Below are positions 9,731-20,450 of a stretch of DNA of 64,000 nt, piece by piece; position 1 is the stretch's first letter, and each line of letters begins with the position of its first letter. Origin of the DNA: Porphyrobacter sp. (GTDB lineage: Bacteria > Pseudomonadota > Alphaproteobacteria > Sphingomonadales > Sphingomonadaceae); assembly GCA_027533455.1 (NCBI GenBank), contig JAPZUC010000008.1:91464-155463 (forward strand), in the 5' to 3' direction. The position numbers and the translations under genes are program-made. Below the pieces are notes generated by a model. It worked only from the letters and a program-made list of their open reading frames with translations. It was not told the DNA's origin and made no database searches.

Positions 9731-9945
9731 TAGTTTCCTCCGGCGGCATTCTGCACCTGGTCGATCGGCGCCTCGCCGGTGTCGGTCGGCACGGTCCAGA
9801 TCAGCACATTGACGATCGCGATTACCGCCAGCAGCACCATCAGCGCGGGGTTCTTCGCCTCACCGGTGCGCCGCCACAGGGCCAAGGCCCCCGCGACCAG
9901 CGCGAAGGCGGCGAGCATGACGATAGCGAGCACGATATTGGTCAT
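9730..9945 (-). CDS. Small two-helix membrane protein, unknown function
   Basis: 71 residues with two hydrophobic helices (about 3–25 and 35–53) separated by a short basic loop WRRTGEAKN. No catalytic motif. Such small inner-membrane proteins are frequent in sphingomonads; function is unknown. Confidence 0.65.
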   Translation of the reverse strand: MTNIVLAIVMLAAFALVAGALALWRRTGEAKNPALMVLLAVIAIVNVLIWTVPTDTGEAPIDQVQNAAGGN

Positions 9946-10033
9946 TGCGGCCCCTTAGCGCGCCGTGCCCCGCCGGTGCAATTGACTTGCACGCAAGCCC
10001 TCGCCACACCTTGCGGTCATGAGAGAGAGCACC

Positions 10034-11866
10034 ATGCAGATCACCCGCCGCCAGACTTTAGCCGGTCTGGCAGGCACCTCCGCCATCGCCCTGCTGCCCG
10101 CCTGCGCGGCCAGTCCCGCGCCCGCCAGCGCGTCGAACGCCATTGCCGGCCTCGCGCCGGATGCCACGCTCGAGAAGATCGGCTACCGCATGCTCGCCCA
10201 TGAACCGGGCCGCGCCACCGGTCTCGGGGTCGATATCGGCGAATATGCCGCGTGGCGGTCAACCTTCGGCACCGGCGGGGCAGAGGGCCGCGCGGCCTAT
10301 GCCGCCACCCTCAAGGAGCTGGTCGCACAGGTGCGCGCCTATCCCAAGGACGGCCTGACCAGCGACCAGCAGATCGGCTTCGAGGTGGTCGAGACCGCCT
10401 TCTCAAGCGCGCTCGAGGGCATGGCCAAGCCCTATGGCGATGTCGCCGTGGGCAGCTGGCGCAATGCGCCCTACGTCGTGATCCAGAACGTCGGCGGCTA
10501 TATTGATATGCCGCGCTTCTTCGGTTCCTCCCAGCCGCTGAACCAGCCCGAGGATCTCGGTCCTTATCTCGACCGGCTCGCCGAAGTCCCCGCGCTACTC
10601 GATGGCGAGCTTGAGCGGATCAAGGACGCGCGCGGACAAGGCGTGGTGCCGCCTGCCTTCCTGATCGACAAGGCGATCCGGCAGATGGAAGCGGCCATCA
10701 CCAGCGCAAACGAGAGCTATGCCGGCCCGCTCTCCGCCTCCAAGGTCGCAGGGGCCGAGAGGAGCGCGGCACAGGCGACACGCATCGCCGCAAGCGGTAT
10801 CGTCCCCGCGCTTGAACGCCAGCTGGCCGAACTCAAGGTCCAGCGCGCCGCTGCCAAGGACTTCGCCGGCATGTGGGCGCAGCCCGATGGCGAGGAATAT
10901 TATGACTGGGCGATCCGCGCATCGACCACCACGAGGATGACGCCCGACGAAATCCACCAGCAGGGCCTCGACGAGCTGAAGACGCTTCACGGCCGCATGG
11001 ACCCGATCCTGCGCGAGATTGGTTACACCCAAGGCAGCGTCGGCGAGCGGATGCGCGCGCTTTCCGCCGATCCGCGCTACCAGTTTGCCGAAGGCGACAA
11101 GGGCCGCGCGGAGATTTTCGCCTTCATCGACGACCGGCTCAAGTGGATCAGGTCGCAGATGCCGCGCGCGTTCAACCAGCTGGTCAATCCCAACATGGAA
11201 GTGCGCCGCCTGCCGCTGGTCGAAGAGCCGGGCGCGCCGGGCGCCTATGGCGGCGCGGGCAGCAAGGACGGCAAGATCCCCGGGCGCTTCTGGATCAACC
11301 TGCGCACCACCGATCTGCACCGCAAATATGACCTGGCCGACCTCACGTTCCACGAGAGCATCCCCGGCCACGTGTGGGAGGGAGAATATTCCAACCGCTT
11401 GCCGCTGATCCGTTCGATCCTCGCCTTCAACGCCTTTTCCGAAGGCTGGGCGCTCTATGCCGAGCAGCTGGCGGACGAACTGGGCGCCTATGACGAGTTC
11501 AAGGTGGGCCGCCTCGGCTACCTGCAATCGCTCGCCTTTCGCGCCTGCCGTCTGGTGGTCGACACGGGAATGCACCACAAGCGCTGGACACGCGAACAGG
11601 GCCGGCAGTTCTTCGTCGAGGAGAACGGATCGAAGGTCGAGGAAGTCGCCTCGGAGGTCGATCGCTATTGCAGCTGGCCGGGTCAGGCCTGCGGCTACAA
11701 GATCGGCCACAGCGAAATCGTCAAGAACCGCGCGCGGGCGCAGGCGGAAATGGGCAACGCCTATGACCTCAAGGCCTTCAACACCGCCGTGGTGCTGGGC
11801 GGCAATGCGCCCCTGAGCGTGATGGCGAACACGGTGAGCCGCTATATCGCGGGGGCCAAGGCCTAA
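10034..11866 (+). CDS. DUF885 family secreted protein, putative metallohydrolase
   Basis: 610 residues from ATG 10034, preceded by GAGAGAG; an in-frame ATG at 10019 is less well spaced. The N-terminus TRRQTLAGLAG is a twin-arginine signal, followed by a Cys in LLPACAAS that could be a lipobox. The DUF885 hallmark HESIPGHVWEG (about residue 443) is a HExxxGH zinc-ligand motif, with a second cluster EGWALYAEQLAD about 37 residues later. Members are thought to be carboxypeptidase-like peptidases. Stand-alone transcription unit. Confidence 0.86.
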   Translation: MQITRRQTLAGLAGTSAIALLPACAASPAPASASNAIAGLAPDATLEKIGYRMLAHEPGRATGLGVDIGEYAAWRSTFGTGGAEGRAAYAATLKELVAQVRAYPKDGLTSDQQIGFEVVETAFSSALEGMAKPYGDVAVGSWRNAPYVVIQNVGGYIDMPRFFGSSQPLNQPEDLGPYLDRLAEVPALLDGELERIKDARGQGVVPPAFLIDKAIRQMEAAITSANESYAGPLSASKVAGAERSAAQATRIAASGIVPALERQLAELKVQRAAAKDFAGMWAQPDGEEYYDWAIRASTTTRMTPDEIHQQGLDELKTLHGRMDPILREIGYTQGSVGERMRALSADPRYQFAEGDKGRAEIFAFIDDRLKWIRSQMPRAFNQLVNPNMEVRRLPLVEEPGAPGAYGGAGSKDGKIPGRFWINLRTTDLHRKYDLADLTFHESIPGHVWEGEYSNRLPLIRSILAFNAFSEGWALYAEQLADELGAYDEFKVGRLGYLQSLAFRACRLVVDTGMHHKRWTREQGRQFFVEENGSKVEEVASEVDRYCSWPGQACGYKIGHSEIVKNRARAQAEMGNAYDLKAFNTAVVLGGNAPLSVMANTVSRYIAGAKA

Positions 11867-11935
11867 GCCAGACTCCCCCTTCCCTTCCCGCCCCCCTGAC
11901 CCCATCTTGCCACCTTCGCGGGCCAGGAGGGCGGC

Positions 11936-13563
11936 ATGGAAACACTCGGACAAGACCTTGAAACCATGCGCCGCGTGCCGCTCGCACCGGAGCATGTGGA
12001 CGCCATCTGCGCGATCGGGGGGGGGAGAAGTTCTACCCTGCCGGTAGCATCGTCATGGACATCGGCGAGGCAATGGACCGCTTCGTCTATGTTCTGGAAG
12101 GCGATATCGAGATCGCCAACCCCTATACCGGTGAGCGGATGTTCCAATCCAGCCTCGGCCCCACGCAGTTCCTCGGCGAGATCGGATTCCTGAGCGGGTC
12201 GACCAACTATCTCAGGATGCGCGCCGCGGTAGACACCCGCGTGATCGAGGCCCCGCGTGCAGGCGTGCTGGAGCTGATGAGCCGCGTCCCCGAGCTGTCA
12301 GATCACATCATCACCGTCTTCGCAGCGCGCCGCCGCAAGCAGTTCGAGCTGGGCAATGCCGCAGTCAAAGTGATCGGCGCGGACCGCGATGCAGCTGTGC
12401 AGGCGGTCGAACGTTTCCTGTCGAGGAACCGCATCCCCTTCCAGTCCTACGACCTCGACGGGGCCGATCCCGAGACGGTGCAGGTCTGCACCCTGATCGG
12501 CCGCGAACCTGCGGTGATCCTGGGCGTGGCTACGCGGCTGGAGGACCCGACCCCGCGCAAGGTGGCGCAATATCTCGGGCTCGATCTCGCGATCTGTGCG
12601 CAGCGGACCTACGATCTGGTGATCGTCGGCGGCGGCCCGGCTGGCGTCGCCGCGGCGGTCTATGCAGGTTCGGAGGGGATCGAGGCGCTGGTGGTCGAGG
12701 ACACCGCCGTCGGCGGGCAGGCGGGCACGTCGAGCCGGATCGAGAATTACATGGGCTTTCCCACCGGTATCAGCGGCACCGATCTGACATGGCGGGGCCA
12801 GGTGCAGGCGATGAAGTTCGGCACACGCTTCGTGATGCCGCGCCGGGTTGAAGGCCTCTCGCGCCGCGAGGACGGGGCCTATTGCATCACGCTGGATGAC
12901 GGCGACGAACTATGCGCCCGCGCGCTGCTGGTGGCGACCGGTGTGCAATACCGCCGCCTGCCGCTCGCCAACCTCGAGGAACTGGAGGGTGCGGGCATCT
13001 TCTATTCTGCCACCGAGATGGAGGCGCGCTTCTGCGCCAGAACCGAGGCCGTGGTAATCGGCGGCGGCAATTCCGCCGGGCAGGCAGCTATGTATCTCTA
13101 GCGCGCGGCCAGCCACGTGCATCTGGTGGTGCGATCCGGCAGCCTTGCCGAAAGCATGTCGAGCTATCTGATGCAGCGGCTGGAGGCCGATCCGCGCGTC
13201 ACCATCCACTACCATTCGCAGGTCACCGCGCTGCATGGCGACACTTGGCTTGAAGGGATCACGCTGAAAACGGGCGATACCGAGCGCCGGATTGAAACCC
13301 GCGCGCTGTTCATCATGATCGGCGCGGCGCCCAACACCGGCTGGCTTTCGGGCCTGGCCGAAACCGATGCCAAGGGCTTCGTGCAGACAGGTGCGGCGGC
13401 TGGTCAGAGCGATGACTACGCCACCACCGCGCCCGGTATATTCGCCGTCGGCGATGTGCGCGCCGGATCGGTTAAGCGCGTCGCGAGCGCGGTTGGCGAA
13501 GGATCGGTGGTGGTCAGCCGGATCTGGCAATATCTCGAGGACCTGCGCGTCACGGCCGCCTGA
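11936..13563 (+). pseudogene. cNMP-binding domain–thioredoxin reductase-like flavoprotein, broken twice
   Basis: The N-terminal cyclic-nucleotide-binding (CRP-like) beta-barrel (YVLEGDIEI, LGEIGFLSG) is followed by a thioredoxin-reductase-like FAD/NAD domain (VIVGGGPAGVAAAVYAGSEG; GGQAGTSSRIENYMG; VIGGGNSAGQAAMYL; FAVGDVRAGSVKRVASAVGEG). The usual CxxC disulfide is absent. The frame is lost at a run of nine G (12017–12025): one more G (or two fewer) rejoins the first 27 codons to the rest. A TAG at 13099–13101 then interrupts the NAD-binding helix; the same frame continues to 13563. Either a recent pseudogene or a sequence error plus one true nonsense mutation. Confidence 0.8.
12017..12025. 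repeat. Nine-G homopolymer at a frameshift
   Basis: A run of nine G in codons 28–30 of the flavoprotein gene, exactly where the reading frame is lost. It could be a slippage site or a base-calling error. Confidence 0.8.
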
Positions 13564-13660
13564 CGGCGCTGTCCACAAGCCTCTGGCATTGCGCGAAAAA
13601 GCCGATATTCTGCCCTTGCCGCAGGCGCATAGTCGCCTCGCTGGCAGGGGAACGCTTTTC

Positions 13661-15220
13661 ATGATGCGCGCACTTTTCCGTTCCCTTCTGGCAAGCTTCG
13701 GCCTGTGCGCCGTCGCTGTGCCTGCCACCGCCGAATGGCACGAGGCCTCATCCGAACATTTCGTCATCTACGCAAACGACAAGCCCGCCGACATCCGCAA
13801 GTTTGCCGAGAACCTCGAGCGCTATCACAGCGCGATGACGTGGGTGACCGGGCGGCAGGCGGACAAGCCCAGTCCATCGAACCGCGTGGTGATCTATGCC
13901 GTGGGCGGCGAACGTGCGATGAAATCGCTCGCAGGCGACCGCATGATTGCCGGCTTCTATGTGCCCCGCGCCGGGGGCAGCCGCGCTTTCGTGCAGGATA
14001 TTCGCAACCGGCAGGGCGGCTATCCCGAGTTCTCGACCATCGTCCTGCTCCACGAATATGCGCACCACTTCCTGCTATCATCGTCGCGCTTCGCAAAGCC
14101 GCGCTGGCTCAACGAGGGGGCAGCCGAGTTCTATGCCGCGGCTACCTTCGAGGCGGATGGCGGCGTGTGGGTCGGACGCCCGGCAGAGCATCGCGGAGGC
14201 GATCTCGCCTTTGGCGATCCGGTGCATGTGCGCGAACTGCTCGACCCGGCGCTCTACGAGGAGAAAAAGGTCAAGGGCTTTGACGCCTTTTACGCCAAGA
14301 GCTGGCTGCTCTATCACTACCTGTTCTTCGACCAGACGCGCAGGGGTCAGCTGAACGATTACCTCGTCAAGCTCAGCGAGGGCATGGACCAGAAGGCTGC
14401 GGGTGAAGCGGCGTTCGGCGATCTCGACAAGCTGGAGCGCGAGTTGAAGTCCTATGTGCGCCAGCCGCGGATGACCGCGATCAAGCTGACGCCGGACAAG
14501 CTTTCGACCGGCACCATCAGTCTGCGACCGCTAACCGAGGGCGAGGCCGCGATGATGCCGCTCCAGATCCGCTCACAGCGCGGGGTGGATGCGGCCGAGG
14601 CTGCGACGATCCTCGCCGAAGCACGGCTGGTGGCAGCGAAGTTCCCCGAGGATCCCGGCGTGCTTACCGCGCTGGCTGAAGCCGAGTACGATGCCGGCAA
14701 TGATGCGGAGGCGATTGCTGCAGCTGACGGGGCCATTGCCCGCGATCCGGCACGCGCCAACGCCTATGTCCAGAAGGGCTATGCCCTGTTCCGCCAGGCG
14801 GCCGAGGTCGAGAATCGCACCGCCGCCTATGCCGCGGCGGTCAAGCCATTCGTGGCGCTCAACAAGCTGGAGAACGATCACCCGCTGCCGTTGATCTATT
14901 TCTACCGGGCGCAGGTGGAACGCGGCATCACACCGTCCGAAAACGCGCGTGCGGCGCTGGAATATGCAGCGACGCTGGCGCCGTTCGATCACGGGTTGCA
15001 GGTCAATGCCGGCATGATGCTGATCGGCGAGGGCAAGATGCAAATCGCGCGCAGCTTCCTGGCTCCGGTGGCGGCCAATCCCCACGGCGGGTGGGCGGCG
15101 GAGCGAGCCAAGCAGCTCATCGCCGCGATCGCCGATGCGCCCGAGGGCATGCCACTTGACATCAGCAACCTGCCCGAGCCTGTCGAGGTGCCCGAGGTGT
15201 CGCTGCCGGGCTCCGAATAG
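13661..15220 (+). CDS. Secreted gluzincin-like metallopeptidase with TPR-like C-terminus
   Basis: 519 residues from ATG 13661 (an AGGGGAA sequence about 10 bases upstream). Residues 1–24 are a signal peptide (ATAEW cleavage). HEYAHHFL at about residue 130 is a HExxH zinc site, and NEGAAEFYA about 18 residues later gives the third ligand Glu, the gluzincin arrangement. The C-terminal half (about 290–500) is alpha-helical and Ala-rich with TPR-like repeats. Likely a periplasmic peptidase. It follows the broken flavoprotein by about 100 bases. Confidence 0.8.
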   Translation: MMRALFRSLLASFGLCAVAVPATAEWHEASSEHFVIYANDKPADIRKFAENLERYHSAMTWVTGRQADKPSPSNRVVIYAVGGERAMKSLAGDRMIAGFYVPRAGGSRAFVQDIRNRQGGYPEFSTIVLLHEYAHHFLLSSSRFAKPRWLNEGAAEFYAAATFEADGGVWVGRPAEHRGGDLAFGDPVHVRELLDPALYEEKKVKGFDAFYAKSWLLYHYLFFDQTRRGQLNDYLVKLSEGMDQKAAGEAAFGDLDKLERELKSYVRQPRMTAIKLTPDKLSTGTISLRPLTEGEAAMMPLQIRSQRGVDAAEAATILAEARLVAAKFPEDPGVLTALAEAEYDAGNDAEAIAAADGAIARDPARANAYVQKGYALFRQAAEVENRTAAYAAAVKPFVALNKLENDHPLPLIYFYRAQVERGITPSENARAALEYAATLAPFDHGLQVNAGMMLIGEGKMQIARSFLAPVAANPHGGWAAERAKQLIAAIADAPEGMPLDISNLPEPVEVPEVSLPGSE

Positions 15221-15273
15221 GGGTGCCGCAAGGTGTCCGCCCACTCCGGGAGGCACCTCGCTGGCCAGCCGGG

Positions 15274-15597
15274 TCAGCTCTTGCCGAACAGACCCTTGGC
15301 AATGTCCATCACATCGTCGATGGGGTTGCCGTCACCGTCGCGGTCGAGGATCGAGGCGAAGTTGGAGAGCGAACCCTCTCCCCCGATCGCCGAAACGACC
15401 TGGTTGAGAATGTCGGGTGACAGGCCGGTCTTCTCCGCTGCCAGCGTCACCGTGTCGCCATCGAGCTGATGGGTCTTGCCGAGTGCGGCGATCGCCTTTT
15501 CCGCCATCGATGGGTCGATCCCGATCTGCTTGGCAAGATTCACCACATCGTCCGGCGCGCCGCCGATGTTCTTCAGAATGCCGTCGAGAATGCTCAT
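15274..15597 (-). CDS. Small YidB/DUF937-like protein, unknown function
   Basis: 107 residues; ATG 15597 is chosen because AAGGAGG lies 6 bases upstream. Helical, with an EF-hand-like DRDGDGNPIDD loop near the C-terminus that could bind calcium. No signal peptide. Similar small proteins occur across sphingomonads; the family assignment is tentative and the function unknown. Confidence 0.75.
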   Translation of the reverse strand: MSILDGILKNIGGAPDDVVNLAKQIGIDPSMAEKAIAALGKTHQLDGDTVTLAAEKTGLSPDILNQVVSAIGGEGSLSNFASILDRDGDGNPIDDVMDIAKGLFGKS

Positions 15598-15717
15598 CAC
15601 GTTCCTCCTTGGGATCGTGTCGCCCCGGAGTGTGCAGCAGCTTACGGGCTTTTCATAGCAAAAGGCCCCGCTCCGGTCTTGCGCCGGGCGGGGCCCCTCT
15701 CCCGAACTTGATACAGG

Positions 15718-17331
15718 TTACGCGGCGACAGGCGCCGGTGCAGCCTGACGCACGCCTTCGTCGACATGGGCTTCGAACTGCGCGAAGTTATCGATGAACA
15801 GCTGCACGAGCTTCTTGGCAGTCGCGTCATACTCCTCACCGTCAGCCCAGGTGCTGCGCGGATCGAGGATGGTCTGGTCGAGGCCGGCTTCGGCGAGCGC
15901 GGGGACGAACACGGGAACCTCGAAGCCGAAGTTGGCGTCCTTGCGGAACTCGACATTGTTCATCTTACCGTCGAGCACGGCATTGAGCAGCGGACGGGTG
16001 GCCTTGATCGGCATGCGGCTGCCAGTGCCGTACTTGCCGCCGGTCCAGCCGGTGTTGACCAGCCAGCAATCAACTCCACCCTTCGAAATGCGCTCCTTCA
16101 ACAGGTTGCCGTAAACGCTCGGGTGGCGCGGCATGAAGGCAGCGCCGAAGCAGGTGCTGAAGGTCGCTTCCGGCTCAGTCACGCCGATTTCCGTGCCCGC
16201 GACCTTGGCGGTGTAGCCGCTGAGGAAGTAATACATTGCCTGATCGGCGGTCAGCCGCGCGATCGGGGGCAGAACGCCAAAGGCATCGGCGGTCAGCATG
16301 ATCACGTTCGACGGTGCGGGGCCGAGGTTCTTTTCCGACGTGTTCGGGATGAACTCGATCGGATAGGCGCCGCGGGTGTTCTCGGTCTTGCTGCTATCGG
16401 TAAAATCGAGCTCGCGCGTGGATTCGTCCATCGCCACGTTTTCGAGAATCGTGCCGAACATCTGCGTGGTGGCGTAGATTTCCGGCTCGCCCTCGGCCGA
16501 GAGGTTGATCATCTTGGCGTAGCAGCCGCCTTCGAAATTGAAGACCGCAGTGTCCGACCAGCCATGCTCGTCGTCGCCGATCAGCGTGCGGCTGGCATCG
16601 GCGGACAGCGTGGTCTTGCCGGTACCCGACAGACCGAAGAAGATCGCGCTCTTGCCATCCTTGCCGATGTTCGCGCTGCAATGCATCGGCATGACGCCCT
16701 GCGCAGGGAGGAGATAGTTAAGCAGGCCGAACACGCCCTTCTTCATCTCGCCCGAATATTCGGTGTTGCCGATCAGGATCAGCTTCTCGGTGAAGCTCAC
16801 CGCGATCACCGTGTCGCTGCGGCAGCCGTGGCGTTCGGGATCGGCCTTGAAGCTCGGCAGATTGATGATGGTGTATTCGGGGACGAAATCGGCCAGTTCA
16901 TCGGCCGTGGGGCGCACCAGAAGGGTGCGGATGAACAGGTTGTGCCAGGCCATCTGGTTGATGACGCGCACGTTGACGCGATATTCCGGCTGCGAGCCGC
17001 CGAACAGGTCGGCGACGTAGAGTTCGTCCTGGCCTTCGAGTTCCTTGAGGAAATCGGCCTTCAGTTCGGCGAAGTGTTCTTCGCTCATCGGCTGATTGAT
17101 CGTGCCCCAGTTGATCGTGCTCTCGGTCTGGCTGTCCCGGACGACGAACTTGTCCTTGACGCTGCGGCCGGTGAAGCGGCCCGTATCGACCAGCAGCGCG
17201 CCGTGCTTGGTCAGCTTGCCCTCACCCTTCTTCAGCGCGTGTTCGACAAGCGCCGAGGTGCCGAGATTCGGGTGGATCGTGGCACGGGTGGTGAGGTTCT
17301 GGGCAGCCAGCGGGGTTGCGAGCGGGGTCAA
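15718..17331 (-). CDS. pckA: Phosphoenolpyruvate carboxykinase (ATP)
   Basis: 537 residues from a TTG start at 17331, chosen because AGGAGA (17338–17343) is placed exactly 6 bases before it and there is no suitable ATG; an upstream in-frame ATG at 17406 has no ribosome site. It makes PEP from oxaloacetate in gluconeogenesis. The P-loop is [13 protein letters not shown], the second metal site DDEHGW, and the substrate loop [13 protein letters not shown]. It is divergent from chvI; in Agrobacterium and rhizobia pckA sits beside chvI/chvG and their regulation is linked, so the shared 320-base control region here is probably meaningful. Confidence 0.95.
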   Translation of the reverse strand: MTPLATPLAAQNLTTRATIHPNLGTSALVEHALKKGEGKLTKHGALLVDTGRFTGRSVKDKFVVRDSQTESTINWGTINQPMSEEHFAELKADFLKELEGQDELYVADLFGGSQPEYRVNVRVINQMAWHNLFIRTLLVRPTADELADFVPEYTIINLPSFKADPERHGCRSDTVIAVSFTEKLILIGNTEYSGEMKKGVFGLLNYLLPAQGVMPMHCSANIGKDGKSAIFFGLSGTGKTTLSADASRTLIGDDEHGWSDTAVFNFEGGCYAKMINLSAEGEPEIYATTQMFGTILENVAMDESTRELDFTDSSKTENTRGAYPIEFIPNTSEKNLGPAPSNVIMLTADAFGVLPPIARLTADQAMYYFLSGYTAKVAGTEIGVTEPEATFSTCFGAAFMPRHPSVYGNLLKERISKGGVDCWLVNTGWTGGKYGTGSRMPIKATRPLLNAVLDGKMNNVEFRKDANFGFEVPVFVPALAEAGLDQTILDPRSTWADGEEYDATAKKLVQLFIDNFAQFEAHVDEGVRQAAPAPVAA

Positions 17332-17654
17332 CTTACGTCTCCTGGGCGAGGCAGCGTGGGTATGGTGCGCGAAGGAGCCGCCAGCTTGATCCAGCGAATC
17401 CCGCACGCCCCTTCGTCACATCCCGTAGCACTTGCGCATACGTATGCAACCTCAGGCGGACTTGGCTGCCGCAAACTGTTCGATCTCTTGCGTGGGGCAT
17501 TAATTTGCGATGGTGTTGGCGTCAAACCGGGTGGGGATAGCAATTTTGGGGGGCACCCAATCCCAGCTCCCCGCACCCGAGCAGCAGCGATTGCGACATG
17601 CGGCCGATGGCGCTACCCTCGCGCCATGAAACTGCGGGCAGAACAAGGATGACA

Positions 17655-18428
17655 ATGGAGGGCAACACCGCTGATGCGGCCGCCCTGTCGCCCGAATTAG
17701 CGGGCGCCGAGGCCCGCAAGCTGCAGATCGCGCTGGTCGATGATGATCGCAACATCCTTACCACCGTTTCGATCGCCCTGCAGGCTGAAGGCTTTGCCAC
17801 GCGGCTCTATTCCGATGGCGAAACCGCGCTGAAAGCGCTGCTCGACAATCCGCCCGATCTGGCCGTGTTCGACATCAAGATGCCGAAAATGGACGGGATG
17901 GAGCTGCTTCGCCGGCTGCGCGCCCATTCGCCGATGCCGGTGATCTTCCTTACCAGCAAGGATGATGAAAGCGACGAGGAGGCGGGCCTTCAGCTGGGCG
18001 CGGACGATTACATCGCCAAGCCTTTCAGCCTGCGCCTGCTGATCGCCCGCATCCGCGCGATTCTGCGCCGCGCCGAGCCGCTGGTGGCAGGCGCCGCCCC
18101 GGCCTCTCCCGCCGACCCCGCGCCCGCCACGCTCACCCGAGGGCGATTGTTCATGGATCCCGCGCGCCATCAGGTGACGTGGCAGGGCGAGCCGGTCAGC
18201 CTCACGGTGACCGAATTCCTGATCCTTGAAGCCCTGGCGATCCGCCCCGGGGTAATCAAGAGCCGCAACCAGTTGATGGACGCGGCCTACCCCGACGACG
18301 TCTTTGTCGACGACCGCACAGTCGACAGCCACATCAAGCGGATGCGGCGCAAGTTCAAGGTGGTCGATCCTGCCTTCAATGCCATCGATACGCTCTATGG
18401 CGCGGGCTACAGCTTCACCGATGGCTGA
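17655..18428 (+). CDS. chvI: Response regulator of the ChvI (OmpR/PhoB) family
   Basis: 257 residues from ATG 17655 (AAGGA 5–6 bases upstream; ATG 17649 is an alternative). The receiver domain covers about 22–140: acidic pocket VDDD, phospho-acceptor D73 in [11 protein letters not shown], signalling Thr in FLTSKDD and Lys in YIAKPF. The OmpR-type winged helix is at about 160–255 ([12 protein letters not shown]). With ChvG it controls envelope, acid and carbon responses in alphaproteobacteria. It overlaps chvG by 8 bases. Confidence 0.93.
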   Translation: MEGNTADAAALSPELAGAEARKLQIALVDDDRNILTTVSIALQAEGFATRLYSDGETALKALLDNPPDLAVFDIKMPKMDGMELLRRLRAHSPMPVIFLTSKDDESDEEAGLQLGADDYIAKPFSLRLLIARIRAILRRAEPLVAGAAPASPADPAPATLTRGRLFMDPARHQVTWQGEPVSLTVTEFLILEALAIRPGVIKSRNQLMDAAYPDDVFVDDRTVDSHIKRMRRKFKVVDPAFNAIDTLYGAGYSFTDG

Positions 18429-19977
18429 AGCCAAACGCAGTGGCGAGCAGCTGAGCGCCACAGGCCGCTTTGCGCTGACGGGTCGCATCCTTGCGGTCAA
18501 CATCCTGCCGCTGCTGATCATGGGCGGCGGGCTGTTCTATCTCGACTCCTACCGCACCCAACTGATCAACGAACGCTTCAAACTTGCCCGGATCGAGGCG
18601 CAGATCACCGCCGAGGCGCTCGCCGGCGCCACCCGCGAGCGGCAGGAGGCGTTGCTGGTGCAGATCGGCAAGGAGCAACGGATGCGGCTGCGCACCTTCG
18701 ATGCCAAGGGCAAGCTCACCGCCGACAGCTTTGCGCTCGCCGATCCCGCCTTCCGCTTCAATGACATCTCGGATGATGACTGGAACCAGCGCTTCTCAGT
18801 CTGGCTCGACCGGACGATGGATACCATCGTCAGCGCCGAGGTGGTGCAGGACTATCAAGAGCCCGAGGCGCAGGATGCCGACGCCTGGCCCGAACTGGCG
18901 CGCGCGCGCGAACTCGGCCTGTCGCAGGTGCGGCTTTACGACTGGCGCGATGGCACCCCGGTGATCACCGCCGCGGTGCCGGTGGGCCTGCAAGGCGCAA
19001 CACTGCTGACAGTACGCAACGCCGTCGACATCACTGAAAGCGTGCGCACCGCACGCTCGGCGCTGTTTCTGGCGATGCTGGTGGTGATGGCGGCCTCGGC
19101 AGCGCTCTCGCTGTTCCTCGCGCGCACCATCGTTACGCCGCTGCGGCTGCTCGCCCGCGCCGCTGTCCGCGTGAAGCAGGGCCGCGATCGGGAGGTCGAG
19201 GTGCCACGCCTGCCACAGCGCAGCGACGAGATCGGCCTGCTCGCCCGCGCGGTTTCGGACATGACGGGCGCGCTGCGCCAGCGGATCGACGCGGTCGACA
19301 GCTTCGCGGCGGATGTGGCGCACGAAATCAAGAACCCGCTCGCGTCCTTGCGCAACGCGGTCGACACCCTGCCGCGGGTCGATGATCCGGAGCTGCGCCA
19401 GCAGCTGATCGCCATCGCCGCCCACGATGTGCGCCGGATCGACCGCCTCGTCACGGAAATCGCCGCGGCCAGCCGGGTCGATGCCGAAATCAGCCGTGCG
19501 ACACTGGAACGCATGGACCTTGCCGAACTCTTCGCCAATCTCATCCGCAGCCGCGAGGACCGGGGCTTGAACGGCGGGCGGCGGATCGCACTGGACTTGC
19601 CGGGCCGCGGGCCGCTCAAGGTTATGGGCGTGCCAACCCAGCTTGAACGGGTGGCCGAGAACCTACTTGATAATGCCGTGTCCTTCTCGCCGCCCGACGG
19701 CGTCGTGCGGGTCGGGATCCGCCAGAGCGGGCGGCAGATCGTCGCCGAGGTCTGTGATGAAGGCCCCGGGATCGCCCCTGACGCGCGCGAGGCGGTGTTC
19801 CGGCGGTTCCACTCCGACCGGCCCGAAGGGGAAAGCTTCGGCAACCACTCAGGTCTGGGCCTCGCCATCGGCCGCGCAATCGCCGAGGCGCATGACGGCA
19901 CGCTCACCGCCGATGCCCGGCCCGACGGCGCAGGCGGCGCGTGTCTGCGCCTGACCCTCCCCGCCGCGCCCGCATGA
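18421..19977 (+). CDS. chvG: Sensor histidine kinase ChvG
   Basis: 518 residues. Transmembrane helix at about 22–42, a periplasmic sensor domain of about 170 residues, a second helix at about 215–235, then HAMP, DHp with H301 in [12 protein letters not shown], and a catalytic ATPase domain (N box [10 protein letters not shown]1 DEGPGI, G2 GLGLAI). In rhizobia this sensor is held off in the periplasm by ExoR; no exoR is in this window. ATGA overlap with hprK downstream indicates one operon. Confidence 0.93.
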   Translation: MAEAKRSGEQLSATGRFALTGRILAVNILPLLIMGGGLFYLDSYRTQLINERFKLARIEAQITAEALAGATRERQEALLVQIGKEQRMRLRTFDAKGKLTADSFALADPAFRFNDISDDDWNQRFSVWLDRTMDTIVSAEVVQDYQEPEAQDADAWPELARARELGLSQVRLYDWRDGTPVITAAVPVGLQGATLLTVRNAVDITESVRTARSALFLAMLVVMAASAALSLFLARTIVTPLRLLARAAVRVKQGRDREVEVPRLPQRSDEIGLLARAVSDMTGALRQRIDAVDSFAADVAHEIKNPLASLRNAVDTLPRVDDPELRQQLIAIAAHDVRRIDRLVTEIAAASRVDAEISRATLERMDLAELFANLIRSREDRGLNGGRRIALDLPGRGPLKVMGVPTQLERVAENLLDNAVSFSPPDGVVRVGIRQSGRQIVAEVCDEGPGIAPDAREAVFRRFHSDRPEGESFGNHSGLGLAIGRAIAEAHDGTLTADARPDGAGGACLRLTLPAAPA

Positions 19978-20450
19978 CAACGCTGGTGCTTCAGGCGAGT
20001 GCGGTGGCGGTTGGCGGCAGGGCTTTGCTGATCGAAGGGCCGCCGGGCAGCGGCAAGTCGAGCCTCGCGCTGGCGCTGATTGAGCGCGGCGCTGGCCTGA
20101 TCGGCGACGATGCGGTAACGCTGACGGCGGACGGCGCGCGGCTGATCGCCTCGGCACCGCCCAACATTGCCGGATTGCTTGAGGTGCGCGGGGTAGGCCT
20201 TGCCCGCCTTGCCTTCGCCCCTCCGGCTCCGGTGGCACTGATCCTCACGCTTGGCGCGCCGGCACCCGAGCGCCTGCCGGAAACACCCCTGGCTAACCGC
20301 GTAATCGCGGGGGTTGCTGTGCCGGTGCTCGCCTTCGATCCCGGCGCGACCGCCCCGGCCAGCCGCGCCGAATGGGCGTTGCGGCTGCATGGCACACCCT
20401 TCGGAGCGTCTTCCCTTTGCCCCGGCCAATCGGCACATGACATGCCATGA
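19974..20450 (+). CDS. hprK: HPr kinase/phosphorylase, short alphaproteobacterial form
   Basis: 158 residues. Only the C-terminal catalytic domain is present: P-loop EGPPGSGKSSLALAL, and GDDAVTL contributing the acid. The N-terminal domain of firmicute HprK is missing, as usual in alphaproteobacteria. It would phosphorylate the regulatory Ser of HPr encoded four genes downstream. Start and stop overlap its neighbours by 4 bases each. Confidence 0.9.
   Translation: MTTLVLQASAVAVGGRALLIEGPPGSGKSSLALALIERGAGLIGDDAVTLTADGARLIASAPPNIAGLLEVRGVGLARLAFAPPAPVALILTLGAPAPERLPETPLANRVIAGVAVPVLAFDPGATAPASRAEWALRLHGTPFGASSLCPGQSAHDMP

Noticed and set aside
15766..17652. 628-codon plus-strand frame opposite pckA
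   Set aside because: Opposite to a certain pckA; high-GC codon bias opens the antisense frame.
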